Source: Tanypteryx hageni
Lineage: Eukaryota > Arthropoda > Insecta > Odonata > Petaluridae
Direction of reading: 5' to 3'
DNA: 64,000 nt
Assembly (NCBI GenBank): GCA_028673005.1
Contig: CM054113.1
Coordinates: 42,846,117-42,910,116 of the forward strand
Part shown: positions 1 to 11,995 of the stretch, in pieces
Position numbering within the stretch: position 1 is the stretch's first letter
Layout: each line of letters starts with the position of its first letter
Notes under the pieces: generated by a model
The model's database searches: none
The model's input: only the letters and a program-made list of their open reading frames with translations
Told to the model about the DNA's origin: nothing
Program-made: the position numbers and the translations under genes

Positions 1-2294
1 GCGCGCAGAGATAGCTTCAAAATGGATATTTGTTGGATATTCGCTTCACGAATAAGATGTACGCTTATGGAAGACTGAATTACCTGACCTGTGCACACGC
101 GTAGACTTCAGAGACCGTTGAGGCATATGAAGAGACGAAAGAATGACGGAATTATTAAAACATTAAAATGTTTCATCTGAAAAATCATTGGCTACAGCGG
201 TTTTACTGCTGATAGGAATCTTAAAGAAATATCATACCGATGTTAATAGTGCTTACGCATCTACGGTAAAATTATAATTAATGCATAAAAACATCCTTAG
301 CCATTGTCCTTTGAAACATTGCAAACACTTGAAAATGCATGACATGCGCTTCAAAAATTGATTATAAACTAAGACGCATCGGTTTCCTGTGCGTATTTCT
401 GTAAACATTCTATCGTAAAACAACAACAAAAACCTCAAATAAAAGACTTCGGTCATAACACTTGATGAATGAAAAAAAATTTAAATTTCTGATTAAACTG
501 ACCATTTTTCTGATAAAATCGAATGCATTTTTAAATAGTCCCAAATTTTTAAATAAACCTAATTTGTTTAAAATATTTTCCAATCTTTTGATTGTCGCGT
601 TATAAACAGCACAGAGGACGGTCCCACTGGAACTCGAGCAAAATTAATCGCATTTCCCATCAGGACGAACTGTTTCATATTTTACGTTCGATTCCATATC
701 GAGCGTTCTTGGGCAGCTGAAGCGAGATTAGTAAACATCACACGTAAAAAAAGGATGCTGCTTTTCCATCTGAGACATTTTATTTCTCGATACGATGTTT
801 TCAAGTTCTCATTTCCCCACTCTGACCCACATTTTAGGCTCGACCCATCTCTTCAAAAACTGTCAGGTGGATAAAAAAAAACACTTCAGCCAGTTCACGA
901 TCGGAAAATAATTTATATTTTAAGAGGTCAACGCAGTCTCGGTTGCGACGCCACCCCATTTGCCAATCCAAGAACATAACGTTCGTTTATTATACGCCTA
1001 CCGAGCCCAGTCCGTTGCCCGTACGACCCATGCCCCCCCATTAAGCCCTATTCCTGGAGGGAGATCACGAATCCGTTCGTCCCAAGTACAAGACCAGCAA
1101 TTTTACAACCCTGTTTACCGAGTGTCGAGTTAGCCTCCTGGCTAAAGGCGTGATTTTATCGCTTTAAGTCAATGCGTACATACCATTAGGCTATATTTCG
1201 ATTTAAAACTTGGAGAAAATGAAAGTACGTAATCGTTAGCACTAAATGATTACACTTCGAATCTAAAATGTGTTTAAACGCATTCTTAACATCAACTCCA
1301 TAGTTTAAACATTATTAAAACATTATTAATCTCCTGAAAAGTTCTATATTATCACAAAACGAAATTTTTCCAAGAATAAAACTATTCTTTGTTTAAAATA
1401 AATAAATAATTCAAAATTGATTAGCCAGAATCTGAATAAAATATATTCAAACTTATCTATTTTTATATCTTTTTCTCTGACTATTTCTACCTAAAAATAT
1501 AGATATGTAATATGTTTCTCCGGTTATAAAAGTAACAGCAGAGATGTTAACAGCTTTGCGTCATGTGAAAACGTAAAACCTATTTCAAACATTGCTCAAC
1601 ATGATTACAGTGAATGAATTCAATTGGCTATTAGCGCTGTTTAAGTAACTAAGAAGGACTAAATAGATTTGCCGTGGTTCATTCTAGGAAGAGATAGATA
1701 AATAGATTACGGCTCCTTTAAATACCGATCAGGAAACTCAACAGATAACGAAGTGAAAACAATCACATCAAATCTGCAACTACGAAAAACGTCCAACATG
1801 TTGCAGAGCCTCTCCCATTGCGGCCACTTAGACGGCGCGTTCCAATTTTCCGACCCTTATATAACAGTCATTCCGGGAATGTAAATTTGAAGAGAATTCG
1901 CACATAATAACACAAGGAAAACGTGAATGGCCCGCCGTTCCCTAACCAATACACCGCCAAAGCGTCCCCCCCGGTGAAAACTACATCTTCATATTTATTT
2001 ATATTTATTTAAAAAATAAAAACGAACCGAGACGCGCAAAGGGGAAAATTCCTTCTCAAGGAAGAGCCGAGGAGAATAAGATGCGTGACCGATTCGGAGC
2101 CGGATTATTTTTTAGAGAAGATAAAACGCCGCCACCCTCCTACACGCATGGACACACACAACACACTCGCTCGCACCCCGGTTCGCGAGAAAGTGAAACC
2201 CGACCGGGGAGGCGGATTGGAAGGGATAAAAAAAGACGAGAGCTCCCACCAAGCTTCGTCCTTGTCACCGATTCAAAAATTCGGTCACTGACGA

Positions 2295-2545
2295 TCGCCT
2301 ATGGTCAACGCGAAGGAAGGAGAGTGGGTGGGAGGGGGCGAAGGGTAATGGGAGAGAGGGAGGAAGGAGGAGAGGAGAAAAAGGAGCTCCGACTAACAAT
2401 AAGTCAACCTATGCAAGAGGCGGCAACCCGAGAGCTGTGGGAGGGGGAGAAATAACGGCGGAGCTGTTTAAAGGGTGATAGGATGGAGGCAGACATGAAA
2501 GGAGGAGGCGGAAAGAGAGGGTGCGGAGGGTGGGTGGAAGACTAA
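2295..2545 (+). repeat. Purine-rich tract
   Basis: GA-rich low-complexity DNA (GGGAGAGAGGGAGGAAGG style) on the + strand. The open frames through it are compositional artefacts. Confidence 0.75.
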
Positions 2546-3246
2546 ATAGATACGCCCATTAGGACACACCCGAATGCCAACAAAGGTGGAAAGGTGGTGG
2601 AGGGGAAAAACCGTTTGCCCGTGATGGCGAGGCTGTGGTGCAAAACGGTTAACACGAGGAAGAAACGTCGAACCGTTGAATCTCGTCCGTGATGCGAAGA
2701 CTTCGATGGTCACAGGTCAAAGTGTCTCGGGCGCAATAAATACAGTTTTTGCACAAAATGTCAAAAAATTTAATCTTAATACATCTACTTGGTGCAGTTA
2801 TTAGGTGAAGCATTGCATTCCGACCAGTCACTTGTTTAACTATGCGTCTGAGTTAAGTCCCTCGATCATTATAACTTCTATAGCAGTTCTTTCTTGCTGC
2901 GACCCGAAATTGGCCACCAACAGATTCGCGCGATCCTCGACCTTATGATAAAATTTTAATATATATTTGAATACGTACATAAATGTATACAGATATACAC
3001 ATTCAAGTCATAAAAGTGCCTACGTCACCACAACAAACAGTATCTTCACCACTTTGTAAACATTTTCTTCTGATGACCCTTCCCGACCTTACCGAGGAAT
3101 CCGCGAGCACGACTTGCGACACTAGGTTGGATATAACTGTTCCGTTTTGTAAAGAGGATGATTCGATCGATCTGCTACGCACTGTTGAAATAATACAACG
3201 AATTGGCGTCTTTACTTTTATTAAGAATTAAATTTTTTAAAACGAA

Positions 3247-3375
3247 CACTTACTTAGAAAATAGTTGTCTCGGGTATCTTCATTAGCCGCAACAAGGTTA
3301 CATGGTTTTTTATAACCTTGCTGTGGCTATTGGAGATATCCAAGACGTCTTTTTTAAGTGCTTGTTCTTGAATTT
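3247..3375. repeat. Foldback element, copy 1
   Basis: Two arms of about 55 bp pair: TTGTCTCGGGTATCTTCATTAGC and, inverted, CGTCTTGGATATCTCCAATAGC, ending in AACAAGGTTA / AGCAAGGTTA around a 12-16 bp loop. AATTTTTT lies close to both ends (possible 8-bp duplication). Related copies occur near 24.4, 49.5 and 57.8 kb. Confidence 0.75.
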
Positions 3376-4509
3376 TTTCAGCCAGACGAGTTAATTAAAT
3401 TGTAAAACAACATTTGGATTTCGATTTTATCAAAGGATCCTCGGGTGAAAACTATCAGCCTAATTTACAATAAATATGGAAATTTCAATTTAACGTGCAA
3501 AAATTGAGAATATTTACCTAAACATTATTCACTGATAAAAACATGGTATTACATCTACATTGCCCTCTCAAAACCAAATCAAGTTGAAACTTCCATTTTC
3601 CATGCGTATTCAAACGTGACGCAATTCATTTTCAATTAACACGATTGAATATAACCTGATATTTATTGGAGGTTTATTTCGCACAGTTTCCACTTTGTAA
3701 TTTAAAAAAACACTGTCACCGAGATACTTCGACGAAAAAAGAAAAAGATTTTGTGACGGAGAAAAATATAAAAGGCAGACGGCCAACAGATTACGAAATC
3801 TCGAAAAAACGCTTTATTGTACGAGTCTTGAACGCGGTGTTTCAATTACAACGAGTGCGCAACGACAAATTTATTCCCGAAGACGTTCTTTGTACGTGGA
3901 AGGTGCGAATGGATTTCCCCTGTCGCGGCGGAGAAACAATTGTTTGGGATGAAGAGTTTTTGTGAGTTAAAAAAAATAAAAATACACCGCGGGGGATACA
4001 TCTGATGCCTCGTCGGAAATTTTTGGAAGAGAAAGTTACCCGCGTTGGTTGTCGACGAAGTGACGCGCGCAGCAAATTATTTTCGATCCCGCCTTTAAAA
4101 AGGGGGGAGAGGTCGCGGGGTCGAATCCACACAATGGTACAGGTCTTGTCACATCATTACTCTATTCATCTTCATCTAAATCTTTCTGTTAGGTCCTTCC
4201 GATTTGCTACGAACAGCCAACAATTCATCGTAGTTTAACGAGTTGGGAAGAAATGGGCCGCGGTCCACCAGGGGGTCGCAAAATTATTTTGAATGTAAGG
4301 TGAAATGCCCAAAATAAAATTCTCACGAATAATAAAATTTTATCGGGGAATTGTAGAAAATTAGATGTTATAAAAATTATTAATGGTTACATAAAATGAA
4401 AAATACTTGAATAAAGTTTTTTATTTATGCAATTTCAATTCAAAAGGGGCCGCGTGATATTCAAAGTAGTTGCGACAATTGAAAAGTTTAAGAGCTATTT
4501 GCTCTATAT

Positions 4510-4630
4510 CAGGGTTTCCCAAACTATCTGAAGCCGCGGAACCCTTGGGCTCATTCTTTTTATTTGATGGAACCTCGTGAAGCTTTCGCGGAACCCAAGG
4601 GTTCCGAAGAACACAGTTTGGGAAACCCTG
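4510..4630. mobile_element. hAT MITE (121 bp)
   Basis: TIR CAGGGTTTCCCAAACT at both ends (inverted at 4615-4630), with a second inverted block GGAACCCTTGGG/CCCAAGGGTTCC inside. The flanks CTCTATAT (4502-4509) and CTCTAGAT (4631-4638) form an 8-bp target duplication with one mismatch, the hallmark of hAT insertion. Confidence 0.88.
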
Positions 4631-4638
4631 CTCTAGAT

Positions 4639-6373
4639 AGTCGAAATATTTCGAACTAACTTCACTCATCTTAATCGCATCTAAGTACTGTGGTTATATT
4701 TCAAACACCGTGAAAGAGGTGATGTTCACGTGGATTATAAAAATTTCAGACATTTTAATTTTGCGCTCAGAAATTCTCTTAGTGTCGAACGGAATTGTCG
4801 TAAGAGTTGCGTCACGCCTCTAAGCACTTGAAGACTTTCGCGTTTTGAATAGCGTCTCGTTGCATTCAGGCAAGATTAAGCCGATTGTTTATGCAAGCCT
4901 GAGCGGGAACTAGCGGCAGGAATACATTTTTCCTCTGAGAACTTAATCAAATTAACATAAACATATGCGAATGACACACGGCACCCGCTTTCTGATTTAT
5001 GCGCTCAGCCTTGCCATTTAAAAGTTGAACAATGTGACACTAATTCCTCTCGCTATCACAGTGTACACGTTTACTTTGCTAAAATATTTTTCGATATATA
5101 TTTAGATGAATCGGAATCTAAGGAGTTCGGGAATTGAATTTTTAACAAGTGGTTCAACCTCATTTCTCGGTGAAAATTAATTCATTTCTAAAATAATCTG
5201 TAGAACCATACTGCAGTAATTTTCGTACACTAGCCAAAATTGAAGATTTAATTAAATTTTTTCTCCACACAATGCATTGGTATGCACGTCAAACATAAGA
5301 GATACCCTTAATAAATTAACCCAAGAGGTTTATTAGTCAGAAATTCCATATAAACTTAATAAACTGTAAGTAAAATGTAAATTTCAAGGACAAAGAAAGA
5401 ACGTGCTTTGCAATAATTTCAATTTATTAAAAATTTTATACAACCTAGATTTCGAACTGCAACACCGAAGTGCGTTCCTCAGTCCTTGACTCGGAATGAA
5501 TCAGTCTCACAAAGTAGAGCCTAATCTGTTTAGTTTCACAATAGAAAAACTTTGTCGAAATTAAGGAAATTTGAACACTTATGCGGTGTATTGGTAAAGA
5601 GGTTTCAGTGATTTTTGTCGATTATACTAGATACACTCGAATATATTTGTGCTTTTTTGAATTTTGAAATTTAAATAAACTGAGCGTCTCTTTTGACTGA
5701 GTAATGACTTAGAAATCATGAATGATATAGCCATCTTGCATCTGTGCCACTGCATAATGACGACGACTAAACCCGTATCGTCTCCGATACCGTAAACAAA
5801 AGTATCACTCGCTCTCAAAGATGTGCGAAAAAATTGAATGTACTATAGCCTCAAAATAGTACGTCGCGCATTATTCACAACCAAGAAAAAGTTGACGAAT
5901 CTATGAAATGGAAAAGTATCATTTGTTATGGAGGTTGGAAATAGAGATCCATGAAAGCTTTACGACCCTCCTTTCAGTCCTCTCTCCACGGATTATCGAG
6001 TGAGTTGTAATCCTAAACCTCTCTTGCGTCGCTGGGCAAGAAACATTGCGTGGGACAGCTTATCAATGTCTCCGCTCACCGTCTGACAGAGGAAACCGCA
6101 TCACACGGGTGTCTTACTTCTTTCACCCATTGCATCCATTTTTTTCTGCATGGCGGCGCTCGCGGGAATTCTATATGGCGCCCGAGCGCAGCGTGGTGAG
6201 CAGGGGGAGGTATTTTTTTCTTCGACCTTACCGAGCGCGGCTGCAGTTGCCAGGCACCGAACAGAGAGAGAACGAAAGATATTGGAGTAGAATGCGATAC
6301 GTCCTGATCTCGGACACCGAACCGTCCTCGCGAGGGCTTTAAAAAGGGAATGAATGAAATATTAATATATTAC
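4639..6373. other. Intronic DNA without recognised feature
   Basis: AT-rich, short broken frames only. A somewhat GC-richer stretch lies at 6030-6340 next to the dispersed repeat; its frame of about 98 codons has no recognisable domain. Confidence 0.6.
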
Positions 6374-6625
6374 TCGTGCGCTCTAAGGTGGCAGGCAGAG
6401 ACGCGTGAGAGGGGAAGGGAAGGAATGGGAAGGAGAAACTAAGTGAGAGCCGACGTCAGAACCTTAGCGCATTCACACGATTTTGGTTCGCATGAGTCCA
6501 AGTTCGCGCATCAAATGCCCGCACCTAAACACCACCTCCCCTATAGGCGGTCCCGCCTCGAGGATGGACTCGTTCCGTAGATGTGCCTATTGCACACCGC
6601 CACGTTAAAGCGTTTTTACTATACA
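6374..6625 (+). repeat. Dispersed ~250-bp repeat, copy A
   Basis: Nearly identical (by eye above 90 percent) in inverted orientation to 22219-22473. It includes the run CCCCTATAGGCGGTCCCGCC and GAGAGCCGACGTCAGAACC. Its ends are weak inverted repeats (GCGCTCTAAGGTGGC and ACGCTTTAACGTGGC), so it may be a MITE, but no target duplication was found. It lies in intron 2. GC-richer than its surroundings. Confidence 0.85.
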
Positions 6626-6633
6626 CATGTATA

Positions 6634-6956
6634 TACAGGCCATCTCAGAGGTTCAGAGAAGTCCCGGACACTTCCAGATTTTGAGGTTCCTGACCATAGT
6701 ATAAATAAAAACACATGTAAACAAAATAAGACAATTATTAGCTAAAGGAAAATGAAATTCAATTTATATATTTTTATTTATAAAATTCTATTCTAGCCTT
6801 TTCCGGCGCAAATGCACAAAGAAAAAATATAATTTTGTGCAATTTCACTTCAGATATTAAGCATGGAGGGTCCATTCAAACGTCAATTTGGACCCCCAGT
6901 CCTTGAGCTTCAGATCCAGGCCAAATGGCCGCCATGCCCTCCCTATCAGAGGCCCT
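6634..6956. mobile_element. Possible MITE beside TA array
   Basis: TATATACAGGCCATCTCAGAGG on the left and, inverted, TATATACAGGGCCTCTGATAGG on the right. The match is imperfect after the first 10-12 bases, which are themselves partly microsatellite, so this is tentative. Confidence 0.35.
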
Positions 6957-7018
6957 GTATATACATATGTATACATTTATATATATAAATATATATATAT
7001 ATATACACATATACATAC

Positions 7019-7064
<46 letters not shown>
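6957..7064. repeat. (TA)n/(CA)n microsatellite
   Basis: Mixed TATACA units followed by about 19 pure TA units (7020-7058) and a short CACACA tail. Confidence 0.95.
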
Positions 7065-7065
<1 letters not shown>

Positions 7066-10000
7066 CGAACACACATGTATCAAGGGTTACCGACAACGCG
7101 CAATGTTTCGCAACCGGCCCTGTCCGAGTGACACCGCAGGAAAAAACAAAAAAACTCCCTCAAAAGCGGGCAAATAAAATAAATCCCCTTCGTGGTTCGC
7201 TTTTACTCGGCCATGGACCCGAGCTTATAATAAAAAAATCGCGAAAGTAACTTCACGTCTCATGCTTTGTATCATTCCAAATCTTTTTCGAAAGGATCGC
7301 GGAAGGTTTTAAGAGGGATCATAATACCAAAGTTGAAAGAAGAATGTGTCCGCCCAACTGCACTAGAATCGTGGTTTCGGATTTCGTACGCGAACGAGTG
7401 AAAGTTGTTGACGTTGCTTCTAATCGCCGACTAATAAATATAAAAAAAGAAACCGCAACCGACTACCGAAAATAAAAATACTCGGCATCTTTGGTGGGAA
7501 AATAACCAAAAACTTGACATATATGGACTTTTAAATAATTTCAAAGTGTAATAAACTCGAGAGGGACCTGACACAATTATTCTCCGTGTCCTCTTTTCGT
7601 TCCGTTAAAATTTACGAGTCATCTCGCGGCGTGTTTTTTTCCCTCGAGTGCTACCAACAACTGAAAAAACACGAATTTTTATTTCCCATGCTTCTCATTC
7701 TGGCTATGATACACTTTTATGCGTTTTAAATTAGTACGTTTCGCCAGCAACCTTGCCGAGAATTTTTTCCTCCCCGGAGAAAAAAATTGCGACATCTTTC
7801 TTGAAATTAAATGAAATACGACCGGCTGGTGCACTAATTCGACAGACGGGCATAAAAAGAACCTCCCGTTTCAATTATCCCGCGTGAGAGGCAATTTCGA
7901 TGAATAATGTACATTTTTACGGCCGTTGCTTTTAATATGGCAACGTTGAGAAGAAAAACAAGGATTGACGTTACCATGCTGATTAAGTCTTTGTCGTTAC
8001 GACTCTGACTGGAGGCATTGAGAACTTAGTTTGAAAGTGTTCGTGCGTACCGAATATATAAGGATGATTAAATGAGCCTACCATCAAGAACACGGACGAG
8101 GCTATTTGTAAAAGATATCGCGGAAAATAGAGCAAGCGAATAGGTTGTTTCAGTCAAACGACGAATAGAGAAAAATTGCATAACAGTAGATGGCAAAAAT
8201 TAGGCAATTGAACGGATACGAGACAAGACACCTAATACCTCGATTGTCTTTTTACGCCCTTTCACACGACAGTACGGCATGCGGCCCTGTCTATGCCTTC
8301 CTGCGACTCTCATGTTACACTCAGTATACAAAACATTTATAAACATTTAAGAAATGAGCTTTTTACAAAACATAGGTCGATAAAGAATACGTTTTCTTAC
8401 ACATATATCCTAAAAACTGTTCACTTGTAAAGATTCGACCAATTTTCTCTACTGCTACTCTCCTCAAACGAGCATAACAAATGCGGTCCTTCGATCACGA
8501 ATGTCACATAACGTTGCCCTGATGCTTCATCAAGTTTGAGATCTGGCATATCGTATATTTATTTTCAATTTGAAATTTCAAAAGTACGTTGAAATACGTC
8601 TGACGAGGCATGGTAAGTGCATCTTTATTCACCTAAAGCTGCAACCTTTCTATTAGAAGTATTTAACCGCATCAAAATACGTTTGGACTTTTTCATAATT
8701 AAATGCTTCCGAAAGCGAAATTTCTGATATAAAAAACCACTTTCATTTGCGGAAGCCGCCGCAAAAACCTCTCCGTGTACGTACAAGCGACCTTTTCATT
8801 TTCGGGATTTGGAAAGTCCAAATTTTTTCGAAAATAACACATCCCGAGAGGTCTCGTACTTTTTTTCCAAAGAACCGGATGCAAAGAAAAGGTCGAGGCA
8901 ATTTGTTGGGCTTGAGATTAGCTACGGAGAGTTTGGTATCGATCAATTCATCTAGGATCGCAGTGTGGGTCAAAAGGAGACTGCGGAGAAGAGGGAAAGG
9001 GGAAGGTTGGGCGAGGCGAGTCAGAGGCGGGCCGCGGTGGATGCTTGGGAAACACAAAAGGCACCTGCGAGAGAGAGAGTGGGCAATGACTCTGCTGCTG
9101 CCGCCGCCGCTGAAGGATAAGAAAGGAGTCGGCCAGAAGGCCTGTTGGGTGCGGCCGCGGTTGAATCGCATGATTTGCCTACGGAGAACGGGGCAGCCTC
9201 CGCCTGGATATCGGAAACCGGGTTATGGCCCGTGTTCGAGAGGGCGTGAGGTCGGCTAAAGATAAAAATTCCCGTGTTACGTGTTTGCATGATTCGAGGA
9301 AAAAATTTACGGAGCGCAGTGCAGATGGAGGTATGGTGCTGACGAAACGAGCAGTAGGCATACCGTAGAAGGTTAATCCGATCTAACAAGGGTCTCCAAG
9401 ATTAATTCTCATCCGAATTGCCTAATGAACAGTAAAAAAATTCCTTGTTGAAGTGGAATAAAAATTCCTTTTAAACCAAATGTCAACTGTAAATGAAATA
9501 TTTTTATGGTCATTCTCGAAATCATCTAGCCAATTTTTCTTGGAATAAATACGCCTCCATATCAGCGAAAAGGTTAATCGATTTTAAAAACCGTAAGGTT
9601 TGCTCAACTTTGTCTACAAGTGAATTATTTTATAGTTCCAATTCTAGCTTGACGGCAAAATACGTTCTTTTCATTTTAATGCAGAAATAAAAATTACAAT
9701 TCTCTATCATTCATGCCCAGCTTCTCTCACTGAAATCTCGCCTGACCCGCCGACCAATAAACGCTAAATGCTTTCACCCAATGTTTGGCAGTGAAGTTTT
9801 ACCATATTATTCACTTGAGTAATTTATCACGCAAATTGAAATTCTGTTTCACTCGCTCTCCTTCCATAACCGATAAAGTTCGTTTCTTTTCCAAGGGTAC
9901 TGGCCGATACTGAAAGTATTTTCTAAGTAAATCACGTCAGGATTCGTATTCGCTAATATTAATCATATATTTTCTCAGGGATAGCATAGACTAAATGAAT

Positions 10001-10538
10001 AAAGATGGAGAAATTTCGTCTACTCTCAATTTCGCCGTCTTCCTATGTGGGCTAGGAAGACTACCCGCCATACATCGTCGAATAGAATGCCATGGAGATA
10101 AAATTTCACGTTAGTCAACACTATAGTCGACTATCTTTGGTCCTTTAATTGAGCCGTTGGAAAATAAACTTTTGTTAGCCCATAACCCTACCGCTATCCG
10201 CACGAAACGAAAACATTAACAGGCGAACCACTCCGATGTAAGTATCATTCGTCATTCGGGACAACGTGTTAAAGCGGGTGCTTACCGCGACGTTAACTTC
10301 CGAATGCCCCGACCCCGCCAAACCGGTTCGTCTTCGAATCGTGATCGAAAGAGCACGCTTTTTTTCGCCGCGCCTTATCACACTTGATCTGATGGCGCAC
10401 GCGGTTATACGCCCCGCTATGGACAAGGGTAAACCGTAAAGAAAGGAGATCGCAGAATAATCGCGAGTCCAACCTGACGTTGCCACATCTACCGCACAGG
10501 GTCCATTTTCTAATGATTTTCATGCAGATCCTATAGCA
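7065..10538. other. Intronic DNA; CpG-richer patch near 8.75-9.26 kb
   Basis: Overlapping frames of 170 codons (+) and 142 codons (-) cross 8743-9259. Neither shows a domain, splice context or codon pattern I trust. The patch is GC-richer than its surroundings and could be regulatory. Confidence 0.5.
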
Positions 10539-11460
10539 CATAGGTTCTCAACGTGGTGCCCCTCGAGGAATTTCCAGGTACCCGCTGCCCTTACAGCGCG
10601 GTAATGCGAGAGAGAGAGAGAATATTGAAATGCATTTCGAGACTAGTCATTCGATATGAATTGTCCACTGGGTTAAAAGAAAGTTAAGTGTAAATTATCA
10701 GCGCACCAATCTATATTCATCAAACTTGTCCTAACACCGGTAACACTGTGCACAAGCACATATGTTTAATATATCTTATCAACTCCCGCTATTGATCAGT
10801 GTATGCGTCACTTGGGTTTTTTATTTGTAGTTTTGATAAAGTGGGGTTACTCAAGATGTCAGAAACAAAGGGGATAAAAAATGTACAAATTTGAAAATGA
10901 ATGGAAAGAATAATTTTGTATTGTTCGTGCAAAGGGAAAGTGCATTTGTTTACTAGTCTCAAATAGTATGGAAATACCAAAGAGACAATATTGGAAAATA
11001 TTTCACGACTCTTAATACATCATTTGATAAGAATTATCCACTACGTTAAGAACTTAGGAAAAATAAAGTTTATTATTTGAAATCTAAATAATGTGCGAAG
11101 AAATTTATATCTGTCCATTTGTAAAGCCTAAAAACACAAAAATGCTCAACATGATTAAAGCATGGTCGAACTCAAATAGGGTTCACATCTGACACCAGCC
11201 GAAACTAACCTGAAAATCTTAGCTTCTCAGCTCTTCTTATTAATTCAAAAATTTGTGCACGGACGGACGAACATAGTGAAAACATAAGCTATTTAAAAAA
11301 ACATTAAAAAGAATGTCAGTTACTAGTGAAACCAGTTTTTTTGCTTTTCACAGAAATCAATTAAAAAAATATTCAATTTGTATGCGTTTTTGGTTGCGCC
11401 CACCACCTCCTCCCAGAATGTGATGAGTACGCAATGGAGATAAAGGGTTGAAAACCTCTG
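10539..11460. mobile_element. Probable hAT non-autonomous element (922 bp)
   Basis: The left end CATAGGTTCTCAAC pairs with the right end, inverted CAGAGGTTTTCAAC. Flanks CTATAGCA and CTATGGAC match at only 5 of 8. No transposase is recognisable inside, so this is either an old deletion derivative or a chance pairing of two separate remnants. Confidence 0.45.
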
Positions 11461-11647
11461 CTATGGACTAACAAATACAGTTTTCATTGTAACGAGATAA
11501 GGATCACCACATCAAGACAATTATGTTCACATTTACCGGAGTAATATCTCCAGGACATTATAAACGCGGTTAATTCAAAATTTAAATAATGATATGACAT
11601 TATGAACAAATATGCATGGTAGCTATGTTACACGAATACACACGGCC

Positions 11648-11995
11648 CTCCTATAACTCGAGGGATGCGATCTAAAAAAAATGCCGTGTAATGCAAAACC
11701 GTGTTATGTGAACCTAACTTTCCGTAGTGAAAGTGCATTGCGTTCCATACTCCTTAAGGACTCTAGTCCCAAAATTCCCAAACCTCTTTGATGCACATGT
11801 CTACAAATAAAAATACTCGTTTCCACTAGGGTCCTCCAACACGTCTCTTACTCGGTCAGCAATCTAGGTTCCCGCATCACAAGTCCGATCAAACCGCGTT
11901 AATGCGAACCATAACCCACGTTGAAAGAATTTTTGATACGTAAAAACGAATCGTGCTGTAGTCAATCCGCGTTATAAGTTCCCGTGTAATAGGAG
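11648..11995. mobile_element. Tigger-like MITE (about 348 bp)
   Basis: The left end CTCCTATAACTCGAGGGATG pairs with the inverted right end CTCCTATTACACGGGAAC. Inner words CCGTGTAATGCAAAACCGTG and, inverted, GGTTCGCATTAACGCGG continue the symmetry. Ends of the style GTTATAACG are common in Tigger families. No clear TA duplication. Confidence 0.55.

Noticed and set aside
4100..4130. A tRNA-like B box (GGTCGAATCC)
   Set aside because: The T-stem does not pair and no A box or cloverleaf can be drawn around it.
6876..7131. Frames rich in Y and I on both strands
   Set aside because: They are translations of the TA/CA microsatellite.
8743..9259. Overlapping 170-codon (+) and 142-codon (-) frames
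   Set aside because: No recognisable domain, biased composition, frames open on both strands at once in GC-richer DNA, no splice context.
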